Shown one piece after another: positions 6,963 through 14,828 of a DNA stretch of 29,726 nt (position 1 is the stretch's first letter; each line of letters opens with the position of its first letter). Source of the stretch: an uncultured Lactobacillus sp. (GTDB lineage: Bacteria > Bacillota > Bacilli > Lactobacillales > Lactobacillaceae). The DNA lies in the NCBI RefSeq assembly GCF_902491705.1, contig NZ_CABUIW010000027.1, positions 1 to 29,726 of the forward strand, given 5' to 3'. The notes under the pieces were generated by a model. It had not been told where the DNA came from. It made no database searches and saw only the letters and a program-made list of their open reading frames with translations. The translations under genes and the position numbers were made by a program.

Positions 6963-8075
6963 ATGGTTAAAGTAGATTTAGATCACGTATACAAGGAATA
7001 CAAAGGAAACGACAAGTACTCAGTTTCAGACTTTAATTTACACATCAATGACCAAGAATTTATTGTATTCGTTGGTCCATCAGGTTGTGGTAAGTCAACC
7101 ACTTTGCGTATGATTGCCGGACTTGAAGACATTACTAAGGGTACCTTAAAGATCGGCGGCAAAGTTATGAATGATGTTGCTCCCAAGAACCGTGACATCG
7201 CAATGGTATTCCAGAACTATGCTTTGTATCCTCAAATGACTGTTTATGACAACATGGCCTTTGGTTTGAAATTGCGCCACACACCAAAGGAAGAAATCGA
7301 TAAAAAAGTTAAAAGAGCTGCTGAAATTTTGGGCTTGAAGCCATACCTTAAGCGTAAGCCTGCTGCCCTTTCCGGTGGTCAAAGACAGCGTGTTGCATTA
7401 GGTCGTGCGATCGTGCGTAATGCCCCTATCTTCTTAATGGACGAACCTTTGTCAAACTTGGACGCTAAGCTTCGTGTCACAATGCGTGCCGAAATTGCTA
7501 AATTGCACCAACAATTGAAGACTACTACCATCTACGTAACTCACGACCAAACTGAAGCTATGACTTTAGCTGATAGAATTGTTGTAATCAAAGACGGTGT
7601 TCAACAACAAGTTGGTACTCCAATGGAAGTCTACAACAAGCCAGCCAACATCTTCGTTGCCGGATTCATCGGCTCTCCTGCTATGAACTTCTTCCACGTA
7701 ATTTTGAAAGACGGCAAGATTGTTGACAAAGATCACAATGACTTTGAAATTCCTGTACCTGAAGGTAAGCTCAAGATTTTGAAGGACAAGGGTTATGAAG
7801 GCAAAGAATTAGTCTTTGGTATTCGTCCTGAAGATGTCCACACTGAAGAAGTATTCCTTGAAAGCTTCCCAGATCAAGTAGTTACTGCTAAAGTTGTTGT
7901 TTCTGAACTTTTAGGCTCTGAAACTCAACTTTACTGCAAGGTTGGTAACACTGACTTGGTATCTAAGGTTGACGCTCGTGACTTCACTAAACCAGGTTCT
8001 ACTATCAAGATGGGCTTTGAAATGAATAAGGCTCACTTCTTTGATCCAGAAACCACTAAGACTTTGGACAATTAA
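6963..8075 (+). CDS. msmK: Sugar ABC transporter ATP-binding protein, MsmK/UgpC type
   Basis: 370-residue ATPase that powers the sugar importer; MsmK proteins often serve several importers. Walker A GPSGCGKST is at residues 38-46, Q-loop VFQNYALYPQ follows, then signature LSGGQRQR, Walker B IFLMDEPLSNLDAKLR and the switch His in VTHDQTEAM. The C-terminal third is an OB-fold/TOBE regulatory domain as in MalK (FGIRPEDV near residue 280). The start ATG has GGAG 11 bases upstream. It lies 20 bases after the alpha-galactosidase gene and closes the plus-strand arm before a strong terminator. Its separation from the permeases, on the opposite arm, is unusual but workable, since both arms share a regulatory region. 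Confidence 0.95.
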   Translation: MVKVDLDHVYKEYKGNDKYSVSDFNLHINDQEFIVFVGPSGCGKSTTLRMIAGLEDITKGTLKIGGKVMNDVAPKNRDIAMVFQNYALYPQMTVYDNMAFGLKLRHTPKEEIDKKVKRAAEILGLKPYLKRKPAALSGGQRQRVALGRAIVRNAPIFLMDEPLSNLDAKLRVTMRAEIAKLHQQLKTTTIYVTHDQTEAMTLADRIVVIKDGVQQQVGTPMEVYNKPANIFVAGFIGSPAMNFFHVILKDGKIVDKDHNDFEIPVPEGKLKILKDKGYEGKELVFGIRPEDVHTEEVFLESFPDQVVTAKVVVSELLGSETQLYCKVGNTDLVSKVDARDFTKPGSTIKMGFEMNKAHFFDPETTKTLDN

Positions 8076-8088
8076 ACAATATAACCAT

Positions 8089-8134
8089 AAAAAATAAGAC
8101 TACAAACTCGATAAAAGTTGTAGCCTTATTTTTT
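8089..8134. terminator. Bidirectional terminator between msmK and the MFS gene
   Basis: An A-run and AATAAG...CTACAA pair with TTGTAG...CTTATT and a T-run across a loop at about 8107-8118, with a small internal mismatch. Both strands end in T-runs, which suits two genes that converge here. Confidence 0.85.
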
Positions 8135-8144
8135 GACGTCTTTT

Positions 8145-9554
8145 TTATTCTTTTCCGTCATCTGTAACAAATAGAGAAATGATAATTCCAATAATTGCTA
8201 AAACACATGTGAAGTACATTCCATAATGCACGCCATTAGTAAATTTAAATGCAGCAGAACCAGTAGCAATGTTTCTACCCATAGTCAAAAAGCTTGTTGC
8301 AAGTGCTGTAGCTAATGCACCTACAATCTGTTGCATAGTATTCAAAATTGCTGAACCATCGGCTGATTCAATACCCTTTAATGAGTTCAATGCAGAAGTT
8401 TGCGCAGGTGACATTGCAAGTGGTGCACCAATCATTAAGACAATGTGTGCTAAAATCACATACCAAATTGCACTATGTGTTGTCACTACACTAAGCATAA
8501 TTGCACCGATAAGAGCAACCGTAAAACCAATTCTAGTTGGCCACTTAGCACCAAAATTATCATACATTCTGCCGGCTAATGCTGAAACTAACGCATTAAT
8601 AAGTCCACCAGGAAGCATAATAATACCTGTCAAAGCAACAGCTACAAGTAAACCATTTTGCAAATATTGTGGTAATAAATACATCGCTGACAAAATAATG
8701 CCGAAATCGATCATTACCAAAACAGCACCTAAAGTAAAGTTACGATGTCTAAAAACTCGCATATTTAAAACTGGCACAGTAACTTTTAATTGGCGTCTTA
8801 CGTAGAAAATCAATGCAAGAATTCCTACAATCAAGCAACCTAATACTTGAACTGAAAGCCAACCTAATTCACTGGCAAAACTTGCACCAGCAATTAAACC
8901 AGAGAAAGCAAGAATTGATAGAATAATAGAAACAGTATCTACCTTCGGCTTAGTAATTTGACTCACATTTTCCAAACTAAATAAGCCAATCACAAAGGCG
9001 ATTACTAAAAATACTACAAAAGTAAAGAAGATGTCCCTCCATGTACCAGCAGCTAAAATTAATCCAGTAAGAGTTGGCCCAATTGCTGGAGCGAACATAA
9101 TTACTAATGCAAGAATTCCATTGACTGTACCTAATTTATTTGGTGGGAAAATCAACATCGCAATTGTAAACATTAATGGAAGAATGATCCCAGTTCCAAT
9201 CCCTTGAATCATTCTACCAACTAATACCATTGGAAAACTAACCCCAAATCCTGAAATCAACGATCCAATAATAAAGGCAGCAAGGCCAAATAAAACTAAT
9301 TTTTTGGTCGTAAACCACTTAGTCAATAAACTAGAAAGTGGCAGGACTATCCCGATTACAAGCATATAACCTGTAACCAGCCATTGAATTGAAGACTGAC
9401 CAACTTGAAGAGCCTTCATCAACTGTGGTAAGGCAATGTTAAGTGAAGTTTCACTAAACATCCCTACAAATGATCCTATCATTAATGGGAGAATGGCAAG
9501 CCAAGGACGTTTAACATCGATTCGAGCTTTCATTCCACTTTGCATATTTTCCAT
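8145..9554 (-). CDS. Multidrug MFS exporter, DHA2 (EmrB/QacA) family
   Basis: 469-residue drug:H+ antiporter-type membrane protein with about 14 hydrophobic segments, as expected for the DHA2 family. Family features visible are the N-terminal MIGSFVGMFSETSLNIALPQ segment, WLVTGYML, the motif A-like region after the second segment, and the motif C-type APAIGPTLTG. The frame stays open for 36 codons upstream to 9662, but AAGGAGG lies 11 bases before ATG 9554 and the upstream part runs into a terminator hairpin, so ATG 9554 is chosen. It is a single gene with terminators on both sides. The exported compound is unknown, and no dedicated regulator is adjacent. Confidence 0.9.
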   Translation of the reverse strand: MENMQSGMKARIDVKRPWLAILPLMIGSFVGMFSETSLNIALPQLMKALQVGQSSIQWLVTGYMLVIGIVLPLSSLLTKWFTTKKLVLFGLAAFIIGSLISGFGVSFPMVLVGRMIQGIGTGIILPLMFTIAMLIFPPNKLGTVNGILALVIMFAPAIGPTLTGLILAAGTWRDIFFTFVVFLVIAFVIGLFSLENVSQITKPKVDTVSIILSILAFSGLIAGASFASELGWLSVQVLGCLIVGILALIFYVRRQLKVTVPVLNMRVFRHRNFTLGAVLVMIDFGIILSAMYLLPQYLQNGLLVAVALTGIIMLPGGLINALVSALAGRMYDNFGAKWPTRIGFTVALIGAIMLSVVTTHSAIWYVILAHIVLMIGAPLAMSPAQTSALNSLKGIESADGSAILNTMQQIVGALATALATSFLTMGRNIATGSAAFKFTNGVHYGMYFTCVLAIIGIIISLFVTDDGKE

Positions 9555-9641
9555 TAACTTAAATTCCTCCTTTTTTATTGCAACGTTGATTACTTTACCA
9601 GAAAAAATTTTTCTTCGTAAGTAAAACTTTTTTAAAACAAC

Positions 9642-9687
9642 AAAAAAACTTTCGAAATCCACATTGAATCTCGAAAGTCTTTTTTTA
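9642..9687. terminator. Terminator of the lipoprotein gene
   Basis: An A-run with ACTTTCGA (9648-9655) pairs with TCGAAAGT (9671-9678), followed by a T-run. On the minus strand it directly follows the lipoprotein stop at 9701 and is followed by a T-run there too. It separates that gene from the MFS exporter. Confidence 0.8.
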
Positions 9688-9700
9688 CAATATTTAAAAA

Positions 9701-10705
9701 TTAGTACTTCAAATCGCTAAATTGCTTGTTTGCGTTTTGCTTAGCTAAAGCTTCGCTCTTCCAGTAAACAGCATTTGTGCGACCATTTGAGTTAGCTGAA
9801 ACAATTACATCTTGACCATTTTCAGTATGACGAGCTAAGTAAGTACTACCTTGGCCTGGAGTTTGGCCCATATTAGTGAAACTGTAGAAATTAATTCCAT
9901 TAATAGTTGCTTGCTTCATGTAGCCTGATAATGAATCGGATGAACTGTTATTAGTGTTTTCCTTCTTAACGTTCATGCTAAAGCCGGCTTCATCATTGAT
10001 CTTATTGCCAGATACAGTCAATGTATCAATGTTGCCATTACCAGTATCAGCAGTGTACCAAGTACCTTGAAGCGCAGATGGAATTACGTTGCTATCGCTT
10101 GAATCACTCTTAGTTGCAGTGCTGCCATCGCCATCAAGCTTAGCATTCAATTCCGCATTTTTAGCTAATTGGTTAACTAAATCTGCATCATTTTTGTCAT
10201 TTAAGTATTTTACAATATCAGTTAAGCCAGCCGTACCAACATTACGTTGCTTTACGAAAATTGTAGCTTGTCTATTGGCACCGTCGCCGCTAATCATATA
10301 GCGAGCATTACTGCTCTTGCCTGTACCACTAACTTCATAAACGTAACCGTTATTGTCTGAAGAAATACCAGTGTCAGCCTTGCTTCTAAATGCTACGCTT
10401 AAATGATTTTGCTTAGCAGCATCAACGGCAATCTCCCAAGTATCACCATATTTTTGTGAAGCATAAACAGCAATTGCACTTGCTGTAGTCTTATAATCCA
10501 TGTCTTCTGCAGAAAGTTTAGTTGAGTCATTCTTGCTTGAACTAGATTCTGAAGAAGTATTGTTGTTATCGCTGTTTGAACTCTTCTTAGAAACTTGGCT
10601 ACTCTTAGATTGTTCTGATTGGGTGTTTCCTTGTGTACTTTGTGAGCATCCCGCTAAAGTTAAAGCAGCAGAAATTGCAACAAGTACAGTTAATTTATTT
10701 TTCAA
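9701..10705 (-). CDS. Ser-rich cell-surface lipoprotein of unknown function
   Basis: 334 residues. The signal peptide is followed by lipobox LAGC (lipidated Cys20) and then a Ser/Asn/Lys-rich linker to about residue 65, which suggests a membrane-anchored extracellular protein. A first globular part (about 70-175) and a second part containing ALQGTWYTADTGNG (about 210-334) are joined by another low-complexity Asp/Ser stretch. The start is TTG 10705, with AAAGGAAG about 8 bases upstream and no better ATG. A homologue lies immediately upstream in the same direction (10805-11710), so this is one copy of a tandem duplication. I do not recognise an enzymatic motif. It is a lactobacillar surface lipoprotein of unknown role. 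Confidence 0.8.
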   Translation of the reverse strand: MKNKLTVLVAISAALTLAGCSQSTQGNTQSEQSKSSQVSKKSSNSDNNNTSSESSSSKNDSTKLSAEDMDYKTTASAIAVYASQKYGDTWEIAVDAAKQNHLSVAFRSKADTGISSDNNGYVYEVSGTGKSSNARYMISGDGANRQATIFVKQRNVGTAGLTDIVKYLNDKNDADLVNQLAKNAELNAKLDGDGSTATKSDSSDSNVIPSALQGTWYTADTGNGNIDTLTVSGNKINDEAGFSMNVKKENTNNSSSDSLSGYMKQATINGINFYSFTNMGQTPGQGSTYLARHTENGQDVIVSANSNGRTNAVYWKSEALAKQNANKQFSDLKY

Positions 10706-10804
10706 AAGGATTCTTCCTTTCTATAAAATTATCTTTTCTATCAATATATTATAAAAAAACTGATTATCCAATCTTTTACAGTCATATTATAGAAAATTTA
10801 CAAA

Positions 10805-11710
10805 TTAACTCAGACTAGCAAATTTAGCGTCTACATTGTCTTTAGCCAGTTTAACAGACTTCCAGTAACTACCAGTATAACTGCCAGTATCCACGCTATA
10901 TGTTGCTATAGCTGAATTTTTACCCTTCTTTTGCAAACTATAAAGCCAACCAAAGTTTTGTGCATTCAAACCTTGAACGTGATAACAATCAATTCCATTA
11001 ATATTCTCTATTCTAGCTCTAGCCCACTTCTTAGTTTGGTCAAAAGAAGTTGGAGCAAGGCCAGATCCTGAAACCTTATGAATCTCTTCGCCATCAATAG
11101 CGTGAGCCGTAATCACTAACTTTTTACCTCTGCGGTTGTACCAAGTACCCCGCAGATTTTTAGGAACAGATGCTAAGCCTTTATCACCTTTAATACCATA
11201 TTTATCTGAAGCAATTGATGCACCAAGCACTGCATGTTCAGCTAATTCTTTCACATCTTTTACTTCATTTTAATCATTTAAATATGACACAATTTTGTTT
11301 AAACTTGCACTGCCAAGCTTTTTACGATTATAAAAATTGACGGTATTTCCTTCTAAGATATAGAAAGTATCAGGTTCTTCACCATTGCCACTAACTTGGT
11401 AGATATAGCCCTTATCTTTAATATATTTAAAAGCAGTAGGACTTTTAACAGCAACACTTAATTCATTTTTTCCTGCTGCCTTGCATGTTTTTTCCCATGC
11501 TTTTTTATATTTCAATGCACCATAAATTGTAATTGCACTTGCTTTTTGAGCAGCAGTCAAATCATTAACGCTTAATTTCTTTGGAGCTTGCTTTTGAACT
11601 TTGGAAGCACTGCTGCTATTTTTATTATCATTATTAGAATTATTGCTACATGCTGTTATGCCTATTGCAGCAGTCATTAAACAAATCATTGCTAATATTT
11701 TCTTACTCAA
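10805..11710 (-). pseudogene. Paralogous lipoprotein gene broken by an in-frame TAA
   Basis: The frame from TTG 11710 (GGAG 8 bases upstream) encodes a lipoprotein with lipobox ITAC (Cys21) and a Ser/Lys linker, and stops at TAA 11270-11272. The same frame continues without shift to 10805. Both halves match the adjacent lipoprotein in order: GYIYQVSGNG against GYVYEVSGTG, then LRGTWY against LQGTWY, then TGSYWKSVKLAK against AVYWKSEALAK. At the break, YLND-stop-N in this copy aligns with YLND-Lys-N in the intact copy, so a single AAA to TAA change explains it. The downstream half begins only at a GTG (11254) with no ribosome site. A truncated 146-residue lipoprotein may still be made. A sequencing error is the main alternative. 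Confidence 0.8.
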
Positions 11711-11740
11711 TTCAAAAACTCCAAATCATATCACCAATAC

Positions 11741-11772
11741 AAAAATATCCCTAAAAGCATATTAGGGATATT
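11741..11772 (-). promoter_or_regulatory. Leader hairpin upstream of the broken lipoprotein gene
   Basis: 10-bp perfect arms AATATCCCTA (11744-11753) and TAGGGATATT (11763-11772). On the minus strand the second arm runs into TTTTT, so the structure looks like an intrinsic terminator, yet it lies between the predicted promoter and the start codon. It may be a premature terminator/attenuator or an operator. Confidence 0.45.
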
Positions 11773-11792
11773 ATTCATCATCATTTTTAATT

Positions 11793-11798
11793 ATTATA
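11793..11798 (-). promoter_or_regulatory. Predicted -10 box for the broken lipoprotein gene
   Basis: Perfect TATAAT on the minus strand, about 80 bases before the TTG start. The hexamer 17 bases upstream (CTGCAA) is a poor -35, so the assignment is tentative. Confidence 0.35.
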
Positions 11799-11906
11799 AA
11801 GCTTTTTAAGCCGTTTTGCAGTGCTTAATTAGTTTAAATTTGGTAAAGATTGCTAAAAAACACATTAATAAAGAGTACGATAGACATAATTAGAAAGGAG
11901 CAAATT

Positions 11907-12560
11907 ATGCTACTGGAACTTAAAAACGTGAGCTTAACAATCAATGATAAATCCATCATCAATAACCTAAGCTTAAAAATAAAACAAAACGATTATTTAA
12001 CTATCACTGGTCCATCAGGCAGCGGCAAAAGTACAACTTTAAAATTAATTGCCGACTTAATTAGCCCTACTTCAGGAAGCATTTATTTCAACGATAAGGA
12101 TATCAATGAATATCGCCCCACTGAATACCGCAAGCAAGTTTCTTATTGCTTCCAGCAACCAGTTTTATTTGGCAAAACAGTTAAAGATAATCTTGAATTT
12201 CCTTTTATTATTAGAAATCAGCAATTTGATCAAGAAAAGGCAATTAATGCACTAAAAAATGTACTACTTGATAACAGTTACTTAACTAAAAATATTACCG
12301 AGCTTTCAGGTGGTGAAAAGCAGCGAGTAGCCTTAATTCGTAACGTATTATTTAAACCGCAAGTATTATTATTAGACGAAATTACTACAGGTCTTGATGA
12401 AAAAAGTAAGGATATTGTTCATGACTTTATAAACGATATCTATTCTCAAGGAACTACTATCATTCAAGTAACTCACGATAGCGAAGAATTAAATTCTGCT
12501 CGTCATACCATTATTATTTCTAAGGGAGAATTTGAAGATGAAAAGTTTAGCCGTCAGTAA
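11907..12560 (+). CDS. fetA: ABC transporter ATP-binding protein, FetA/YbbL type
   Basis: 217-residue ATPase. Walker A GPSGSGKST is at residues 35-43, Q-loop CFQQPVLFG follows, then signature LSGGEKQR, Walker B VLLLDEITTGLD and the His switch VTHDSEEL. The partner encoded next is a UPF0014/FetB membrane protein. In Escherichia coli this pair is a putative iron exporter that protects against iron and peroxide stress. The start ATG 11907 is chosen because GAAAGGAG lies 6 bases upstream; the open frame extends 19 codons further back without a ribosome site. It overlaps the partner gene by 23 bases, so they form a two-gene operon. The transported ion is inferred from the family only. Confidence 0.88.
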   Translation: MLLELKNVSLTINDKSIINNLSLKIKQNDYLTITGPSGSGKSTTLKLIADLISPTSGSIYFNDKDINEYRPTEYRKQVSYCFQQPVLFGKTVKDNLEFPFIIRNQQFDQEKAINALKNVLLDNSYLTKNITELSGGEKQRVALIRNVLFKPQVLLLDEITTGLDEKSKDIVHDFINDIYSQGTTIIQVTHDSEELNSARHTIIISKGEFEDEKFSRQ

Positions 12561-13302
12561 CTGGTCGCTTTTATTAGCATTCAGCTTAGTTCTAGTCTCA
12601 ATTGGAATTTCATATAAAGAAAAATTAGGATTAACTAAAGACGTAATTTACAGCGTTATTCGAGCGATTATTCAATTAGTAATTGTTGGATATGCATTAA
12701 AGTATATTTTCCATGTTGATAATGCCATTTTTACCATCGCAATTACCGTCTTGATCATATTCAATGCATCGTGGAATGCTAATAAACGTGATCCTAATCC
12801 GGATCGCAAATTTATTCAATCATTTATTGCATTACTTGTTGGAACGTATGTAACACTTGGAGTTTTATTAATTTCAAACACAATTAAACTTAAGCCAATG
12901 CAGATTATCCCCATTACAGGAATGATCGCTGGTAATGAAATGGTTGCCATTGGACTTTGCTACAAGAGTATTTACGATAGCTTTCAAGATCAACGACAAC
13001 AAGTTTTAGAAAAATTAGCTTTAGGTGCTACACCTAAAATGGCAAGCATGACTATCTTAAGAAGAGGTATCAAAACTGCGATGCAGCCTACAATTGACTC
13101 AGCTAAAACTGTGGGATTAGTCAACTTACCTGGTATGATGTCCGGCTTGATCTTTGCCGGTGTCGATCCCGTTTATGCAATCAAATATCAAATTATGGTT
13201 ACCTTCATGCTACTATCTGCAACAGGACTTGGTGCAGTAATCGCTGGATACTTAGCTTACAAGAATTACTTTAACGAACGCGAACAATTAAAAAGCTACT
13301 AA
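12538..13302 (+). CDS. fetB: Iron export ABC permease, FetB/YbbM (UPF0014) type
   Basis: 254-residue membrane protein with about seven hydrophobic segments. The family motif block is clear: IIPITGMIAGNEMVAIGLCY, LALGATPKMASM and TVGLVNLPGMMSGLIFAGVD. ATG 12538 has GGGAG 9 bases upstream, while the in-frame TTG at 12532 is only 3 bases from that site, so ATG is chosen. It overlaps the ATPase gene by 23 bases and is followed by a strong terminator. UPF0014 proteins pair with one small ATPase to form an exporter. An iron or other metal role is known for the E. coli relative and is inferred here. Confidence 0.9.
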   Translation: MKSLAVSNWSLLLAFSLVLVSIGISYKEKLGLTKDVIYSVIRAIIQLVIVGYALKYIFHVDNAIFTIAITVLIIFNASWNANKRDPNPDRKFIQSFIALLVGTYVTLGVLLISNTIKLKPMQIIPITGMIAGNEMVAIGLCYKSIYDSFQDQRQQVLEKLALGATPKMASMTILRRGIKTAMQPTIDSAKTVGLVNLPGMMSGLIFAGVDPVYAIKYQIMVTFMLLSATGLGAVIAGYLAYKNYFNEREQLKSY

Positions 13303-13336
13303 AAAAGAGATTGAGAAAATTTCTCAATCTCTTTTT
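13302..13336. terminator. Bidirectional terminator between fetB and glnA
   Basis: AAAAAGAGATTGAGAA (13302-13317) and TTCTCAATCTCTTTTT (13321-13336) form a 16-bp perfect stem with a short loop. It serves two converging genes. The outer arms are almost identical to those of the terminator at 25162-25194. Confidence 0.92.
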
Positions 13337-13354
13337 ATTTATAATGATCTATTT

Positions 13355-14692
13355 TTACCAGTTCATGTAACGTTGACGTTCCCAATCTGAAACTGATTGT
13401 GAGTACTTGGACCATTCTAATTCTTTTGATTCAATAAAGCTGTGAGTTAAGTGGTCACCCAAAGCGCTCTTGATTAAGTCATCAGCCTTGAATGCCTTAA
13501 TTGCGTTGTGAAGAGTAGTTGGAAGTGGCTTAATACCGTGTTCTGCTCTTTCTTCTTCAGTCATTTCGAAGATGTTTTCTTCAACTGGCTTCATTGGCAT
13601 CTTGTGTTCCTTGATACCGTTAAGACCAGCAGTCAAACATGCAGCAAGAAGTAAGTATGGGTTAGCAGTTGGATCAGCTGAACGCATTTCCAAACGAGTG
13701 TTGATTTCACCAGCACTTGGAATACGAACAAGTGGTGAACGGTTCTTAGCAGCCCATGCAATGTATACAGGAGCTTCAAAACCTGGAATTAAACGCTTGT
13801 ATGAGTTAACAGTTGGGTTACCAATTGCAGTAATTGCACGAGCGTGTTCCAAAATACCATTCAAGAAGTAAAGTGCAGTGTCTGAAAGGTGGAATTCGCC
13901 ATCTTTGTCATAGAAGACATTCTTATTACCCTTAAAGAGTGACATGTTGTTGTGCATACCGTTTCCGGCTTGACCTTCAACTGGCTTAGCCATAAATGTA
14001 GCAAACAAACCATGCTTTCTAGCAATATGACGAGCAACCATCTTAAAGGTTTGGCATCTATCAGCAGTAGTTAAAGCGTCATCAAATCTAAAGTCGATTT
14101 CTTGTTGACCATCACCAACTTCGTGGTGAGCAGCTTCAACTTCAAAGCCAATGCTTTCCAAAGTTTCAACAATTTCACGACGGCAACGTGCACCTTCATC
14201 GTCTGAAGTCATATCAAAGTATGATGCGTGATCTGGAACTTCAGTAGTCCAGTTACCATTTTCATCTAACTTGAAGAGGTGGAATTCCATTTCAAAACCG
14301 ATATCAAAAGTATCAAAACCGGCTTCTTTCATTTCACCAAGAACACGCTTTAAGTTGTTTCTTGGGTCACCTGCAAATGGTGTGCCATCAGTCTTGTGAA
14401 CTGAACAAATCAAACGACCAATCTTACCACCATGTTCGTCTCCCCATGGCAATACTGACCAAGTTGAGAAGTCAGGGTATAAAACCATGTCACTTTCTTC
14501 AAGACGAACAAAGCCGTCAATTGAAGAACCATCAAAACGAATATCGTTAGTCAATACTTTGTCTAATTGACTAGTTGGTACTTCTACAGCCTTTTCAGTA
14601 CCGTTAATATCAGTGAAGCACAAACGTAAAAACTTAACGTTCTTGTCTGTTACTTCTTTTTTAATTTCTTCTGCAGTATATTGTTTACTCAT
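13355..14692 (-). CDS. glnA: Glutamine synthetase type I (GSI-alpha)
   Basis: Makes glutamine from glutamate, ammonia and ATP; a cytoplasmic dodecamer. The 445-residue length is that of the Bacillus-type GSI-alpha. This form lacks the adenylylation insert and is controlled by feedback inhibition and, in relatives, by GlnR. Motifs in order: DGSSIDGF (about 54-61), the metal and glutamate ligands in FEMEFHLF, GDGQQEIDFR, the ATP-site MHNNMSLF, and NSYKRLIPGFEAPVY through AAKNRSPLVRIP. Start ATG 14692 is preceded by GGTGG. The gene follows ynbB in the same direction after a 136-base gap with its own likely promoter. No glnR gene lies next to it, which is unusual for Firmicutes. Confidence 0.97.
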   Translation of the reverse strand: MSKQYTAEEIKKEVTDKNVKFLRLCFTDINGTEKAVEVPTSQLDKVLTNDIRFDGSSIDGFVRLEESDMVLYPDFSTWSVLPWGDEHGGKIGRLICSVHKTDGTPFAGDPRNNLKRVLGEMKEAGFDTFDIGFEMEFHLFKLDENGNWTTEVPDHASYFDMTSDDEGARCRREIVETLESIGFEVEAAHHEVGDGQQEIDFRFDDALTTADRCQTFKMVARHIARKHGLFATFMAKPVEGQAGNGMHNNMSLFKGNKNVFYDKDGEFHLSDTALYFLNGILEHARAITAIGNPTVNSYKRLIPGFEAPVYIAWAAKNRSPLVRIPSAGEINTRLEMRSADPTANPYLLLAACLTAGLNGIKEHKMPMKPVEENIFEMTEEERAEHGIKPLPTTLHNAIKAFKADDLIKSALGDHLTHSFIESKELEWSKYSQSVSDWERQRYMNW

Positions 14693-14772
14693 AGCTTTTC
14701 CACCTATAAAAACAAAAAATATTAAATTGGTATGGTCCTATGATTAATTCTTATCTCCTAGAACTGTCTAAT

Positions 14773-14801
14773 ACAATAGCAGACCAATTTGAAAAAGTCA
14801 A
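14773..14801 (-). promoter_or_regulatory. Predicted glnA promoter
   Basis: Minus-strand TTGACT (14796-14801), a 17-base spacer, then TGC-TATTGT (an extended -10, hexamer 14773-14778). The -35 box lies within the palindrome at 14781-14809. The leader to the glnA start would be about 75 bases. Confidence 0.5.
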
Positions 14802-14809
14802 ATTGGTCT
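14781..14809. promoter_or_regulatory. 29-bp palindrome over the glnA promoter
   Basis: Perfect 12-bp arms AGACCAATTTGA (14781-14792) and TCAAATTGGTCT (14798-14809) with a 5-base loop. It covers the -35 box and most of the spacer of the predicted glnA promoter, so an operator is the first reading. As RNA it would also be a stable hairpin just after ynbB, but it has no T-run on the minus strand and so is a poor terminator. A third half site AAATTGGT lies in the glnA leader at 14724-14731. It does not match the GlnR consensus TGTNAN7TNACA. Confidence 0.6.
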
Positions 14810-14828
14810 AGTAAATATTTTTTAAACT

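Noticed and set aside
8269..8805. 178-residue plus-strand open frame opposite the MFS exporter
   Set aside because: It is antisense to a clear multi-segment membrane protein, has no ribosome site and shows composition expected from the complement of a hydrophobic gene.
9555..9662. N-terminal extension of the MFS exporter
   Set aside because: It is Lys/Phe-rich with no membrane pattern, has no ribosome site and begins inside a terminator hairpin; ATG 9554 has AAGGAGG.
10805..11254. Separate 149-residue gene starting at GTG 11254
   Set aside because: No ribosome site, and the frame continues in register from the upstream lipoprotein across a single TAA, so it is the 3' part of a broken gene.
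14781..14809. Reading the palindrome as an ordinary ynbB terminator
   Set aside because: The minus-strand sequence after the stem is GCTATTGTATT, with no T-run, while a reasonable glnA promoter overlaps it. Not fully excluded.
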